A stretch of DNA of 64,000 bases, from contig JAOWCC010001634.1 of NCBI GenBank assembly GCA_030867875.1, positions 104,387,321 through 104,451,320 on the forward strand, in the 5' to 3' direction. This document shows positions 27,321-39,780 of the stretch, one piece after another. How positions within the stretch are numbered: position 1 is the first letter of the stretch; each line of letters starts with the position of its first letter. Below the pieces are notes generated by a model. The model did no database searches, was not told where the DNA came from, and saw nothing but the letters and a program-made list of their open reading frames with translations. Source of the DNA: Actinernus sp. WN-2022 (lineage: Eukaryota > Cnidaria > Anthozoa > Actiniaria > Actinernidae). The position numbers and the translations under genes were made by a program.

Positions 27321-30300
27321 GACAGAGCGGAAAAACGGAGCGCATGCGCAGTAGCCACTTCATTAAAAGTGAATCAAGATGGCCGGCGAGCGGGAGTGGA
27401 TTGTAGCTCTTTTTCAGGGACCTCTCGCAGCTCAAGAAATACCACGATTACTTTATTACTTCACACCGTGGACTGATATTCTTCAGTGACTTCTCTGAGC
27501 CCAAATAACACATAATACAGTTCACTAAAAGGACGCTACAATTGCTCGTTCAACTCTGTGTTCAAGAAAAACGAACCATTTCGAAATGTTCATATGCGAC
27601 TGGAAAAACGGCAAAAATAAGAAAACTTGTGAATATAATTATCTGGTCCCATATATTAACAGCATTGGAAGGAACACATCTATATGGAATTAAGACTCGA
27701 ACAATTTATGATTTTCAGCACTGACTCTTCATCTTTATTCTCCACAAAAACAAGAACACTTATGTATCTATGAAACATTAAAAATAAGTTATTCTCTTAA
27801 AATATGCAAAAACTATTTATGAAATTTAGAAGTAAATCATGTATGTGTTGGTGTTGTAACTCAAATTTTGAATGAGGAAGGGTAACATTGTAAGTGTTGA
27901 TTGAAAGAATGTGATAGTTGATTCAGTTTAATATGTGGGTTTGATAATGTATTTGGGAAACGAAAATCATGATGGCTATGGAGGTTAATGAGGTTTCATT
28001 CATGATACTAACATTAACAATCAGATACATGTGCAAAACATGACATATAACTAATTGACTAATGATTATTATCAATACTAAGAATCTCTGCTCACACGTA
28101 CATTGCATGTTCATGTTAATTCAAATTACAAGGGTTTTTAATTTTTTAAAGTTAAAGTTTTGACAAAATAATATTTGTAGCTATCCAAATACTAATATTA
28201 TAATAAATTACATATTTATGTATGTTGTATCTGAACCTTAAATTCAGAAAGAGTTTACCATCAGAGCATCCCTGAGCTTTAGGTTATAGCAGCCATTTTA
28301 AAAGGGTCTGCCTAATACAGAATGCACACTTGGCATTTTAAAACTTATGTTTAAAAATGTTGATTTTAAATGAACATGCATGATCATAAGCAGAGATTCT
28401 TAGCATCAATATCATTATAATAGAACTATTATTAATTAATTATTTCTTTACTAATACACACTGTCTGATTGTTATTATTGTTGTTATTATTATTATAACA
28501 TGGAAACCATTGGAAACTAGAAACATGTTCTTCATTCCAACATATTTCCCCTCATTGCTTTCCTTTCCCAAATTAATTGTGCTTATTATACAGACTGGAC
28601 TATCTCATTCATTCAATGGGCACCTAACCCTTCCCCCTCCTTCCTCAACATTACCCAATAAAAAGCTGACCCTCTTCCTGCCTTGATATGATTCATTAGG
28701 TACTGCATTAGCAATTCAAACATATACACATGATTCACCTCTGAAATAAGTTCACATAAAATAATATATATACACTGTAAGCACTTAACAAAGACACAAT
28801 TCACAGTTAACCTTTAAAATAATTTCACATAATAGATCCTTTGCATGTGACATCATAGCCGCCATGTTGGTGTACAGTTAACAATAGATTCTTCGTTAGC
28901 TTCTTTTGTTCTGTACACCAACATGGCCGCCATGCCGTTTGTCATTTGAATCTCTGGGGATTGAGTGCAAACCATCTATTCATACAAATTTCATGCATGT
29001 TCATTTAAAATCAAGTTAAGAACATGTTCACTTATTATTATTAATATGTTTCTTAGATTAGCCCTTCACATAATTTCAGAAAATAATCTTCACTTAATGT
29101 TCACACACTTCATAAAATAAGTATACTACAGGTGTACAGAAAATGGGGACATACAGGAAATGGTCACACAGGGGTTTCAAAATAACCTGGCTACAGCCAG
29201 TGCTCCAGAACTAGCATGTATCTACAATTTGCACTTATATTAGCCTGAAATAGCTGTATATATACATGTATAGCCAGCTACACATACAATATTTGTATTT
29301 TAACATACATTTAATACTGAAGGCATATTCACAGAGCTCTACACTGAAAATTAATGAACTTCTGCATTAATTAATTATGCTAATAATGTAGTTTCTGTGT
29401 AACTCCAAAAAAGGCTCATGAAAGAGGGAGCTACCTAGTTTTTCAAAGAAATTAACAATGAATTTTATTATATGTAATTGCTTATAGATTCCTGTACAAA
29501 TATTATTTTGTATTAGTAACCATTAGGCAAATGAAAAAAGAGAGATCTATATACACACAGTTTCAACTGTGTTAAGGCTTAACCTTTGTGGAAAGTTATT
29601 GCATCCTGTGTTATGTCACCAGTTGGTTGGATATAAACTCAGCAAGATAGTAGAGAATTCTGCTGAATGTTAAAAACATTAAACCAAAAACGTTTTAAAA
29701 ATCTGTGTAGTCCTTCCTCTGTTAAGTTGTACCATATATGTTACAATTATAAACAGTGCATGTAGTTTGCTATGGAGGCTATTTATATCTCTTTCAATTA
29801 TCCTACACATGTATTTGTTTCACTTTGCTTGTGCTTGGGGACAACAAGAAGTACTGTTTCGTGTAAAGCAAACACAAACCTTGGGTGAGAAAGTCCACAT
29901 GGAGACTCTTGATTTCATACACCAACCATGCACCTCCTTCTTTATACACAACCGCACAAAAGTCCCACACAACATAATTAGTGTCACCCACTTCTAACAT
30001 GAACAAAATTAAATGAACACAAAACTATTTTATACTCGGTTACAACTATGTTTTATTGTTGGCTTTCTGAAAACAGAACAAATATATATAACATATTAAG
30101 TTTTTTTACATGTATATACTATTATACAACACTTAATTAAAAAAAAAAGGAAAATGTGTTTTCTTTGCATTGGTAACTCAGTCAACTAATTCGTCAAAAT
30201 GCCGATATGTAATACCATAATAACCAAATCAAGTGAAATATTGTATAATTTCCTGATAATAGCTCTGTAGATTTACTTACAGTCTTTGGTGATGATCGCC

Positions 30301-30595
30301 GTTCCAGGATTTCTACTGCTGCAGACAGTCTAGTCACTACTGTAACTACTTGAACACAGAGTTGAACGAGCAATTGTAGCGTCCTTTTAGTGAACTGTAT
30401 TATGTGTTATTTGGGCTCAGAGAAGTCATTGAAGAATATCAGTTCATCGTGTGAAGTAATAAGGTAATCGTGGTATTTCTTGAGCTGTGAGAGTTCCCTG
30501 AAAAAGAGCTCCAATTCACTCCTGCTCGGCGGCCATCTTGATTCACTATTAATGAAGTGGCTAGTGCGCATGCGCTCCATTTTTCCGCTCTGTCG
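27321..30595. mobile_element. 3.3 kb non-autonomous transposon with 246-bp inverted repeats and 8-bp TSD
   Basis: Left arm 27321-27566 starts GACAGAGCGGAAAAACGGAG and ends GAACTCTGTGTTCAAG-like sequence. Right arm 30349-30594 is its reverse complement with scattered substitutions. GTCTCAAT lies immediately outside both ends (27313-27320 and 30596-30603), an 8-bp target duplication that fits the hAT pattern nTnnnnAn. MULEs (9 bp) and P elements (8 bp) are alternatives. The 2.8 kb interior is AT-rich with no transposase-like frame. It holds further fold-backs: AGAGATTCTTAGCATCAATA (28394-28413) against its complement near 28068-28090, and GCCGCCATGTTGGTGTACAG (28859-28878) against its complement at 28914-28933. 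Confidence 0.8.
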
Positions 30596-30603
30596 GTCTC
30601 AAT

Positions 30604-32050
30604 AGTCACATGCGGCCTTCCATAGACAACATGGCATCGTGTTTCACTATACCTACTGCTGAATATCAAATACTGGAAAAATGACATTCTTAATGACAGA
30701 TAAATCAATTGTGTCAACAAACCTCAGTGGTATGCCAGGAAACTTTGAAACCATTTCTCACTGCATTATAAATGCAAGTTCTGTAGCATGTATTCGGAGC
30801 TCCTGTCCCTCTAGATTTTAATCGATCGGATTGAAATGTGTCATATAGCTAGATCAATATGTTGACAAAAAAGGGTGTGTCGTTGTTTCATGCGTTTCTT
30901 TGTTCTTGAGATACTTTCATGTTTCTTACTTCAACCTCTAAAAAGGGTATTCCAAATATTTGCAGTTGATTATTTTCGCAACGGAATAAGATATCAGAAA
31001 ACTGAGACACTCTTTTTTAGATCAATATCTCTAAATGTGAATGTGGTTTCGGCGCGGATTTCCGTCAAATTCCAGAGGGACAGGAGCTCCAGGGGGGCTC
31101 CAGGTATAAGGTATGGTCAAATTGGATTAGAAACACAATAAATAAAAGAGTATTTGATAATAACGAAAATCAAGTTATTTTCTAGAATCTTTTCTAGAAT
31201 CTTGAATTTAACGCGCGCAATTAAAAGTTTCCGAGAAGCGCTCTTGAAGGGCTCCTGTTACCTTAACGTACCTGAGAAAGCAGGAAATGCATGCCATTTT
31301 TGAGAACCTATATCACAGGTAGCTTGGGATCTGTATAATATTTAAACAGCATTTATATTTTAGTTGTTCATGTACAACGTCTGTGCCATGTTACAGCACA
31401 TTTCAGCGTGGGGAAAGCAAATTGTATCTTCACCATAGAATTGTGCCTACCTCTTGCGCGGACCTTTACTTAATAAAGAAATCTGAATCTCAGAACAAAA
31501 AAATTGGCTGACTTCTGGTTTCCCTCGCGCCCGACGTGCGGCGAACGACATGCCTGAAAAAGTGTTGCAACCAGCACCCGCACTGTTGAAACCAGCGGCA
31601 CGGATCGAAACCTTGACCAGTAGCTAGTGATAATTTGTTCTTTCTTTTTTTTCATTTTCCGTTATCTTCTTTTTTCTTCTAAACTGTTTTTGCAATGATT
31701 TTCCTTGATTCTACCAGTTATATTTGTTATTATCTTTGTTTTCTTTATATAATTTATTATTTTGTTTCTGGTCGTTACCTCAGCTTAACATTTGCATAAA
31801 CAATTTTTTTATTGAACAGTATGGTTTCAACAGGAAACTCAGTTCACAACAGAATTTGAGAATATGTAACTATAAGAAATGAATGTGTCTTTCTAAGTTT
31901 TACGTTTCGGTGAGAAAACAAGACGGCAGTTTTTATAAGAAAACAAGTTTGTTGTCAATCATAGCGGCTCTCTAGCGTCATCTCAAGTCATTACGTACAA
32001 CAAGCAATTATCCATTTGTGATGGTCATTTGTTCAGTGAAGCTAATACAA
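30604..32050. other. unassigned
   Basis: No supported gene. A few T-rich tracts (31640-31760) and short frames without domains. 31180-31200 contains a duplicated TTTTCTAGAATCTT word. Confidence 0.4.
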
Positions 32051-32059
32051 CCCTGAAAC

Positions 32060-32776
32060 CTGAAACACCTAATTGGTAGCGGCAAAATAGCTGGCACAGT
32101 CCACAAAAATCCTTTGACCAGTGAAACCGTCAAGAAGTTGTACGAGAAAAGAGAGTTGGGCGATGCAGACGCTCGTGATTCTCGTGTTATACTGCAGACG
32201 GCATGGTTTTCTTTATACTTTGGTAAACGAGGAAGAGAGAACCAGTCTTTGCTAAAGAAGTCGATTCTTCCCCTCGTAAAAACGGCAGAAGGGGAAGAGT
32301 ACATTGAGATGAATAAAAGCAAGCCAGGAACAGTACTCACAAGCAAAAATCACACTGGAGGACTTGACGGGACCGAAGACCACTCGGACGGTAAAATCGT
32401 CCCCCGAAGGGCCCAAGCTGTCCCAATAAGATGTCCAGTTAAAGTTGTCAAAGCCTTCCTAAGCCATTTGAATCCTGATTCTGAAGCCCTGTTCGAGAGA
32501 CCTAAAGACCAGTAAGCCAAGTTTAATCCAGAAATCACCACCATCTGGTATGAAGTTCGTAAACTCGGGCACAACACACTGGAAAACATGCTGTAAAATA
32601 TGACGGAGAGAGCAGCTATCTTGTCATATCTAACCAACCATTCCTTAAGAGCAACAACGGTAACTGTGTTGTCTTCAAACAACATCGAGACCCGTAAAAT
32701 AAAGGCAGTTACTGGACACAGAAGTGACACTAGCATACAAAGCTACTGTGAGCGACCAATGCTAAACCAACTCTAA
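32060..32776 (+). pseudogene. Crypton/KIAA1958-like tyrosine recombinase remnant, two in-frame stops
   Basis: The frame starting about 32060 reads through LTSETVKKLYEKRELGDAD, FGKRGRENQSLLKKSILPL, HTGGLDGTEDHSDGKIVPRR and AFLSHLNPDSEALFERPKDQ to a TAA (32513-32515). It goes on in the same frame (IWYEVRKLGHNTLENML) to a second TAA (32594-32596), and again through NHSLRATTVTVLSS and VTGHRSDTSIQSYCERP to a TAA at 32774-32776. The GKRGREN Arg, the HSLR and GHR boxes and the SYC Tyr are the R-H-R-H-Y pattern of tyrosine recombinases of the Crypton-derived DUF3504 group. No upstream core-binding domain is seen, so the 5' part is missing. Confidence 0.78.
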
Positions 32777-33307
32777 TGTCTTCAGCTCTCACCTCTTTCA
32801 TTCGTGGCGAAGGAAGTCCACAAAATTCTCTTGGACTTGGAATCTCTGCCTCATCAGTTTCCTCAGCAACAACAACAGATGTAATTCCTGTCTTGTCCTC
32901 TGTGACCGAGCGAAGCCTGCCGTTAGGCAGACAGGACGAAAACTTTCTCATGTCGAATGGCGTGAATCCTGGAGCCATTCTTCCTTCTAGCACATTCCAA
33001 AATTGATCGTTCACATTCAGTATCCATGTAAACAACAATCATTAACTTTTCTGCTTGAATTATAAGCAGGATAGCTTGTAATTGTGAACATATTTCCACA
33101 GACCACAAGAGTTGGGAAAAGAAGGAATTTTATTGTCACTCCTGACTAAAGTAACCGGGAGCCAGAAAATATAAAGACCGTGACAATAAACTCCTACATC
33201 CAAAACCAAACGCATTTGTGGTCTGTGGGTTGTATTAAGAATAAAGATGTTTACGTAGATTAATGTAGTTAAAAAAATGTTGAGAAAAGAAACAACAACT
33301 GATCAAT

Positions 33308-33845
33308 CTAGCTAAACTGAACTAATCTAGAAGCCATGGAAGTCACGGCGTTTCGCTTCTGTTCGTCACACATTACGAGGTAGACTAAATACGCGTCGCT
33401 GCGCCAGTCGCTTTGTAATTTGATTAGTTCGCCAGGAATACTACATTCGTATGCGAAAGTCGCACCCTCGCGCCTGAAACTATGTGGCGAGAACTGCGTC
33501 GGCTCTAAATCAACGGCCGCGAGAGCCGAAGTGAGAAATTTAGCAAACTGATAATAAGTGATAGGCCGAAATACGCCGGAAGATACTTGTCTGACAGAAA
33601 ATAAAGGATGTATATCCGTAACTTCGTTGACTCGAAAATGGTTCTGTAACGCGGCAATCGGGCACAAAATTGAGTTAGAAACATAAGGTAACGGAATAGA
33701 TAAAGCCCGCTGAAAAAAATTGTATCGTCTTCGTCTTGCGAATTGTAAGGAATTGTAAGGAGCGCACCGTGATTCGTAAAGATAAGACCACTACGGCTAG
33801 GAACCTTGCTTGAAATTAAATGCGCTGAATCTGGAACCAAATTGG
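33308..33845 (-). pseudogene. phage-integrase-like tyrosine recombinase remnant, frameshifted
   Basis: The minus-strand frame 33308-33667 encodes LCPIAALQNHFRV, FAKFLTSALAAVDLEPTQFS, then PHSFRREGATFAYECSIPGE and LQSDWRSDAYLVYL, ending soon after. The HSFRREGA box and the DWRSDAYLVYL box (catalytic His/Trp, Arg and Tyr) are diagnostic of the C-terminal catalytic domain of a tyrosine recombinase, a family common in cnidarian mobile elements. Upstream, 33700-33840 reads KVPSRSGLIFTNHGALLTIP in a different frame, with a shift near 33715 in a T-run. The catalytic first Arg is not identified. It is distinct in sequence from the recombinases at 32.1 and 37.5 kb. Confidence 0.7.
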
Positions 33846-34178
33846 ACTAGCGAAGAAAAGATAACATAGGGCAACTCGTGGATGGTCAGTGAGCTATTTT
33901 GGCACACTTTAAATCATGTAACCCATGATGGCATCGTTACATGTACATCATCACCAGTAAGTGAATCGTGGGAAATAATACCATACCTGTGCAAGTTTGA
34001 ACTGTCTGGTATTAGAAATTAAGGATACGGGCATATACTTAAAATCATGTGATAACGTCATTGTTACGTTATTGCCACTAAGTGATTTGTACGTGATTGA
34101 AGCCACTTAAAAGCCTATACTTATATGCACATAGAAAATACTAAATGAACTGAGGAAAGGGGCATGATACAGTCTTTA

Positions 34179-34831
34179 TATGGGCCGCGTCAGGCAAACA
34201 GGGCCCGGACGACATTCAAGTTAAATAATTCCTACAACGGTGTTCCTAATAACAGATTGAAGATTGTATTGTATTATTGACGAGAAGCGCTACATTTCAT
34301 TCCAAACAATAAATGTCAGGTTCAAGAAATTGACAACAAAAATCAGGGGTAAAATTTACGTGATTTTGATGCAAGGGCCCGATTACAAATACGACAACAA
34401 AAAATAGGATTCGTGTCAGAGGGGATGATTTTGATGTATGACATTCATTTATACCTACTGGCATTAAAGAGTAAAAAAATAAATAAGATGATCACTTTTT
34501 GGCCAAAAAAAACTTTTCTGCATTCATTCTACTCCCCGTAGCTCAAAATATTATTTTAGCAATAGTACAAGTTACACCTTGAAACAATCGTCTGATGATA
34601 AGGAATCATTTGCGCTTGCTAAAATCGTGATCACACCCTCATGTAAAAATATCGTAAGTTTCGTCGATTTCACTGGTCAATTTCATGAAATCAACACTAC
34701 TTGCTAGAAGCACAATGTGGCGCTCGCGATGCATATTGTAATCGCACCACAAGTATAAAAAACATGGTACAATTTAAAAATACATTTACATATTAGGTCG
34801 TCCGGGCCCTTTTTGCCTGACGCGGCCCATA
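34179..34831. mobile_element. 650-bp MITE with long inverted ends and TA target duplication
   Basis: TGGGCCGCGTCAGGCAAA...GGGCCCGGACGAC (34181-34213) is mirrored by GTCGTCCGGGCCC...TTTGCCTGACGCGGCCCA (34799-34829). TA flanks both ends, as for Tc1/mariner insertions. The interior is AT-rich and non-coding. Confidence 0.75.
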
Positions 34832-35229
34832 CAGTAAGTGGAATAGAGCAGATATAGAAACTCTGCTAGCAGGTTCTAGCTAGGAATTGTGCTCAATTAT
34901 GTGTCAAATATCCATATATAATGTTCTCTTGTGTCAATTTGGTGATGGCATTTTTAAGGAACCCTTTGTTTATTAGGGCTCTAGCTGTTTGTGATAGAAG
35001 TATGCAGCCCATAGTTACAAATATGTTGTGATAATGGTCACTTCTGAATCTGTTCTGTCAATGGTACAAAGTACAGCCCTAGCAAGAACCTTGTCATGCA
35101 TAATTTGTTGGCTTCAACCTTATGTTATCATTGGAAAGATTAAATGGTTTTCTTGCAGTAGAGAATTACTTGGTAAAGAAAGTTGTGGTTTGAAAGTTAC
35201 CTAACTAATTGAAAACAATTTGCATGTAT

Positions 35230-36217
35230 TGATGTTGTTAACTCAAACACCATGGAAATAAATTGTGGTGTACCCGACAGGGCTCGATTTTGGGGCCAAT
35301 ACTATTTCTAATCTACATGGATGATGCTAAAACGTTTAATAGACTGGCTCACCTTGTCCTTTATGCTGACGATATGAATATCCTTATTCATCACAAAAAT
35401 ATTAAAAATATTATATCCTCTATAAATTCAGAACTCGAAGAGCTCGAGTAATGGCTCATAGCCAATAGACTAACTGTTAACCTTTCGAAAACATTGTGTT
35501 GTTCATATCTCAGCAAAGACTGAAACATATGAAAAAAAACATGCCTCAAACTTAAATATCACGTTTTCTACGAAAAATCTGAAGAAAATTGATAAGACGA
35601 GATTTTTAGGGATTCTCGTTGATGGACAGCTAAGTTGGGAGTCTCACATAAATAATATAGCAGTTAAAGTTGCCAAATCAGTTGGTGTCATTTATAGATG
35701 TCGTAAATTTCTCAATCGTAAAATCTTAATTAATTTGTATTATAATCTTATCTATCCATATTTATGTTACTGTACCAGTACTTGGGGTAGTGTTTATAAA
35801 TCAAATCTACATCCTATATATATTCTACAGAAGCGTGCTATGCGTGTAACAACTTTCTCGGATTTCATGGCACATAGTAGGCCGCTATTCTGTGACCTTG
35901 GAATACTAAATATTTATGAAATAACCAAATTACAACTTGGGGAACTTGCTTTTAGACATCAAAATAATTTGTTACCTAGGACATTCAATACACTATTTAG
36001 TAGAATTTCTGAGGTCCACACATACAATACCCGATCGAGATCAAATAAGAATCTTTTTATCCCTAGAGCGAACCTAAATTATGGAAAATTTAGTGTCAAA
36101 TTCGCAGCCTCGAAGACTTGGAACAGTACACCTTTAGATATAAAACAATCGCCTAGCTTGAAATCTTTCAAAAATAATTACAAAAAGTATATTTTAGCTC
36201 TTCCTCCTAACTATTAA
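35230..36217 (+). pseudogene. non-LTR retrotransposon RT, C-terminal half
   Basis: Motif B (RQGSILGPILFLIYMDDAKT) and motif C (LVLYADDMNILI, both Asp present) lie at 35270-35390. After a stop at about 35450 and a frame change, the thumb region follows (TRFLGILVDGQLSWESHINN at about 35605-35660). A 160-residue frame (35735-36217) then holds the C-terminal blocks YNLIYPYLCYCTSTWGSVYK and LQKRAMRVTTFSDFMAHSRP. It is 5'-truncated: no endonuclease lies upstream. The 3' UTR runs to about 36600, ending with an AATAAAAACC signal-like stretch near 36574. A CR1/L2-type family is likely. Confidence 0.8.
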
Positions 36218-36619
36218 TGATACATTTCTGTCGTTTGCAGCCGTCGTTTGTGCTATTTACTATTTTTGATCTTTCTCGTAGATATAATACTTAACCTAAA
36301 CTCTATTACTTTAATCCTATTTTGAAAATTACATGTATTGCTGTTTCCGCCTAGTTTACACAAACTCTTATACTAGATCTAGTGCACTATCTACATTCAT
36401 TTTTTATATATCCTGTATTTGTCTTATATATCTATCAATTTAAATACGTTTTCTAGGGGCTTAAGCAACTTTGGTAACCCTCGTGGTTTTATGCTTGTGC
36501 TCCTCAACATTAGCAAAATTAATACTGATCTTTTGTCGCATGTCTTAAATGTAATGATTATTTTGTTTTGTGGAAATAAAAACCTTGAACTTATAAACAC
36601 AAAAGGGATCATGTAAATT

Positions 36620-37150
36620 CAATTGTTTCACAGTATATGTATATGAAGTAAAACAAAAACATTGAGTCAAACAATGCCATGCAAGAATACATGTATGTGC
36701 ACCAAGTAACTGATGTACTTACTTATGGCCGACTGTTATAACAATTAAGTCATTTTGGATAAAACAATGATTATGGCCCGGTCGCTTTACACTGGTGGGT
36801 TTCACAACGAGTTTACCAGGCAAAAAGAAAGATTTTTATTGTACTGGAAGCTACTTAACATGGCCGAAGCACGATAAAAGCCCATGTACATGTATGAATA
36901 GACAATAAACAGGCAAGTTGAAAGGGTCTATAGCGCAAGAACGGTTATAAAGTTTTATTTCCATAATGAGATACAAGTGAGAGTTAAATACCGAGAACGG
37001 AGGCAATAAGCCATATACATCCCGAGGGCCGTAGTATTTCATACTTGACGAGGTTTTCGCAAAATTTTCATTGATGTAGCTCTTTTTAGGTAGATTTTGG
37101 GCGAGTACCAAGACGGAGAAAAGGTGAATGAATTCTTTGGAGAAAATAAT
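36620..37150. other. unassigned
   Basis: No supported gene; short frames without domains on the minus strand (36851-37111). Confidence 0.35.
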
Positions 37151-37153
37151 AAA

Positions 37154-37346
37154 ACAAATTCCTTAATGCAAGTGCAATTCAGTGTATAAGCTAGAAACAA
37201 CAAAATATCGTTGATTAATCTATCTGTTGCCTTTGTGAACGTTCGCAAACAAATTCCTCAATGCATGCACAGTTCAGTGATATAAGCCAAGAAATAACAA
37301 TATAATATTGATTAATCTATCGGTTGCATTTGCGAACGTTCCGAAT
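37154..37346 (+). repeat. 95-bp tandem duplication upstream of a recombinase gene
   Basis: ACAAATTCCTTAATGCAAGT at 37154 and ACAAATTCCTCAATGCATGC at 37249 start two units with shared interior (TTGATTAATCTATC, GAACGTTCGC). They are about 15-20% diverged. The array ends some 165 bp before the ATG at 37511 and may contain promoter sequence. Confidence 0.65.
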
Positions 37347-37510
37347 AGGGGAGTGATAGTTAGATTTTTTTGTTCAGTTGTGGGCGTGAACACGTTACTA
37401 TTTTGAATGTCAATGTGGTTTGAGTTTGGTCTTTTGTGTGTTTCGTTTAATGTTTTCAATATCTTACCGAGTGAGTTTAGTTCTGTCCGAATGAAGTTAG
37501 TGCAAACATA

Positions 37511-38972
37511 ATGGATGATGACGACGATATTTTTATAACTCAATACACATTTTCTTCAAGAAGTCTTCCAGAATTTGATAAAGGTGAATTTTTTTACCTT
37601 CCTGGAATTGAACCTAAGAAGTTAAAGAGCCTGAAGTTAAGGAGAAGAGAGAGATTACTCTTGTCACCGATACGGAATTGGATCAAAGGAGCGAAGCAAG
37701 GATACCAGCCAACACCAACGTCTAGAAACTCTCAAGCTTGTACCTCATCGAATGATAAGTTCACAAAGGTGAACCCTAACATCGTTCTTATTTCAGACGA
37801 CTACGAGCTAAGCTACTGGATGAGCAAATTTGTGATGGAAATCCGAAAGAAACAGTCGCGTGGTGAAGTGTACCCGCCAAACAGACTTTACCAGATGTGT
37901 TGTGGACTTCAAAAGTACATTCAGGAGAATGGGAGGCCTGGTTTAAATGTGTTTGAAAACCCACATTTCAAACAATTACAGGACAGCTTAGACGCTGAGA
38001 TGAAGCGTTTAACAAGTCTTGGTGTTGGCTCCAACGTGAAGCAAGCCGAAGCCTTTAGTGACGAGCAGGAAGAAAAACTATGGGACAAGGGACTTTTAGG
38101 CCGACCATTCGCCAAACGTTTTGCTGAATACGTTGGTTTTTCTGATAGCTAAGAACTTTGGTCTACGAAGCGGTAAAGAACACGGAGGCTTGAAGTTTCG
38201 CCAGTTGACACTGATTACAGAGAGCGAGAAAGAGCCGGAAAAACTTGTATATACGTCTTTTGGAGAGAATAATAACCTCGGAGGTTTGTAACATAAGTCC
38301 GTAAGACAAAAGAAGGTAGAACACTATGCATATGAACGGTGCTTGGTCAACTACTATAAGAAATATATCAACAAATGTCCCAAAGAAGCTCTAAAAATGG
38401 ATTTGTTCTATCTGGCTTCACGCAGGAAAGTTGTAAACGAAAATGTAGATAAAATAATTTTTAGAAATCTTAAAATAAGAAAACTCGTATTTCGTGAATG
38501 TTGAGATGTAGCGTTGGGATGGATAATTGGGAATTTTTGTGGATTATATCTAGTCATTATTTGAGAAATAATCTTGTTTTATTTATTTTTTATACATTTA
38601 GAGTGGTACACCTTAAATGCAGTTGGCGACAACGTCCTGGGAAATACAGTACGGGGAATGTGTAAAGAAGCCGGGATAGAAGGCCACTATACCAACCATA
38701 GTCTCAGAGCAACCACAGCAACACGAGGTTTGGAAAAGGGAATACCGGAGAAGTTTATAATGCAGCGAACTGGCCATAGAGATATCAGGTCGCTCCAGAG
38801 CTATCAACGGTCAGATGTATCGACCAAACTAGAGATCTCCAAAGCCTTTGAAAGTAACACAGAGCCTTTCTTGTCACACAAAAAGAGGATTTCAGAAGAA
38901 GAAAGTGCCTCAACGACAGCAAGCAAGAAAGTTACGAGTCGTAATGATAAGGATATTATTTTTGAAAATTGA
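37511..38972 (+). pseudogene. KIAA1958/Crypton-like tyrosine recombinase, two exons, broken
   Basis: ATG 37511 opens 213 codons containing the family's core-binding domain: YWMSKFVMEIRKKQSRGEVY, LYQMCCGLQKYIQ, and LDAEMKRLTSLGVGSN. A frameshift near 38139 follows; the other frame carries AKNFGLRSGKEHGGLKFRQL with the first catalytic Arg. An in-frame TAA at 38289-38291 interrupts it, after which the frame continues through KKVEHYAYERCLVNYYKKYI to 38444. A GT-AG intron (38445-38603) joins in phase to WYTLNAVG. The second exon carries HYTNHSLRATTATRG, IMQRTGHRDIRSLQSYQR (His/Arg boxes and candidate Tyr) and ends at 38972. The DUF3504 tyrosine-recombinase family is clear. The gene is a pseudogene by one frameshift and one nonsense codon, unless the second is an assembly error. 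Confidence 0.8.
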
Positions 38973-39070
38973 TCCTTTTTCATATGTAAAGACTTTAATC
39001 TGTAAAATGTTAATTAACTTTAAGGATTAGTTTATTATTATTTGAGTTAACTAGTCTGAGAATAATTGAT

Positions 39071-39246
39071 ATTCAGTAGAGAAAAGTGTGGTTGGTGAAT
39101 TGAATTGCTCATTATAAATGCAAGAGATGTATGAGAAAAGTTCCCGGGATGTATCCAGATACATCCCGGAAACTTTTCTCATACATGCCTTGCATTTATA
39201 ACGAGCAATTCAATTCAATTATCAACCCCACTTTTCCCTGCTGAAT
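39071..39246. repeat. 176-bp fold-back MITE
   Basis: Nearly the whole segment is one hairpin. The left arm ATTCAGTAGAGAAAAG...TATGAGAAAAGTTCCCGGGA pairs with the right arm, and the axis lies at GATGTATCCAGATACATC (about 39148-39165). Arms of about 85 bp show a few mismatches and small indels. No coding potential. Confidence 0.85.
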
Positions 39247-39780
39247 TCAAATCCCTTCCCTACTTTAAGATTGTATGGGGGTATGTATGGAAAATAAAGC
39301 CTCATGAATAACAAAGAAAACCGTGTCAAGTATGAAATAATGTACATATACAGGAGCCATTACCAGGAGCGTCCATCTCCCATACTAGGTTTGTGAGTCA
39401 ACGTATGACCGGATTGAGCTATATTTAGAACAGATCTCACGGGATTTCACGTGCCCACACTTTGGGAATCCAATCAAACCATAGTCAGGACAATGCAGCG
39501 TTAGTAAAATCACCTCAAAGAACAATAGATCATTCTTAATCTCGATAATTACGGCAAGCATATGCACGATCGCAGCAGAGTCAGAAGGCAGTTACCCGGG
39601 AAACATGTTCTAAAAATAGTACAAACCGGTCATAAGTTGACTCACGGGTATAGTATATATGGACGCTCCTGGTATATACATATATCAGGACAAATAAAAT
39701 ATATGTGGATCTGGTTGCCTGACCAAATTTAGATTCTCCTGTTGACTGCACAAGTTTTTGCAGCAAAATGTTAACTACGA

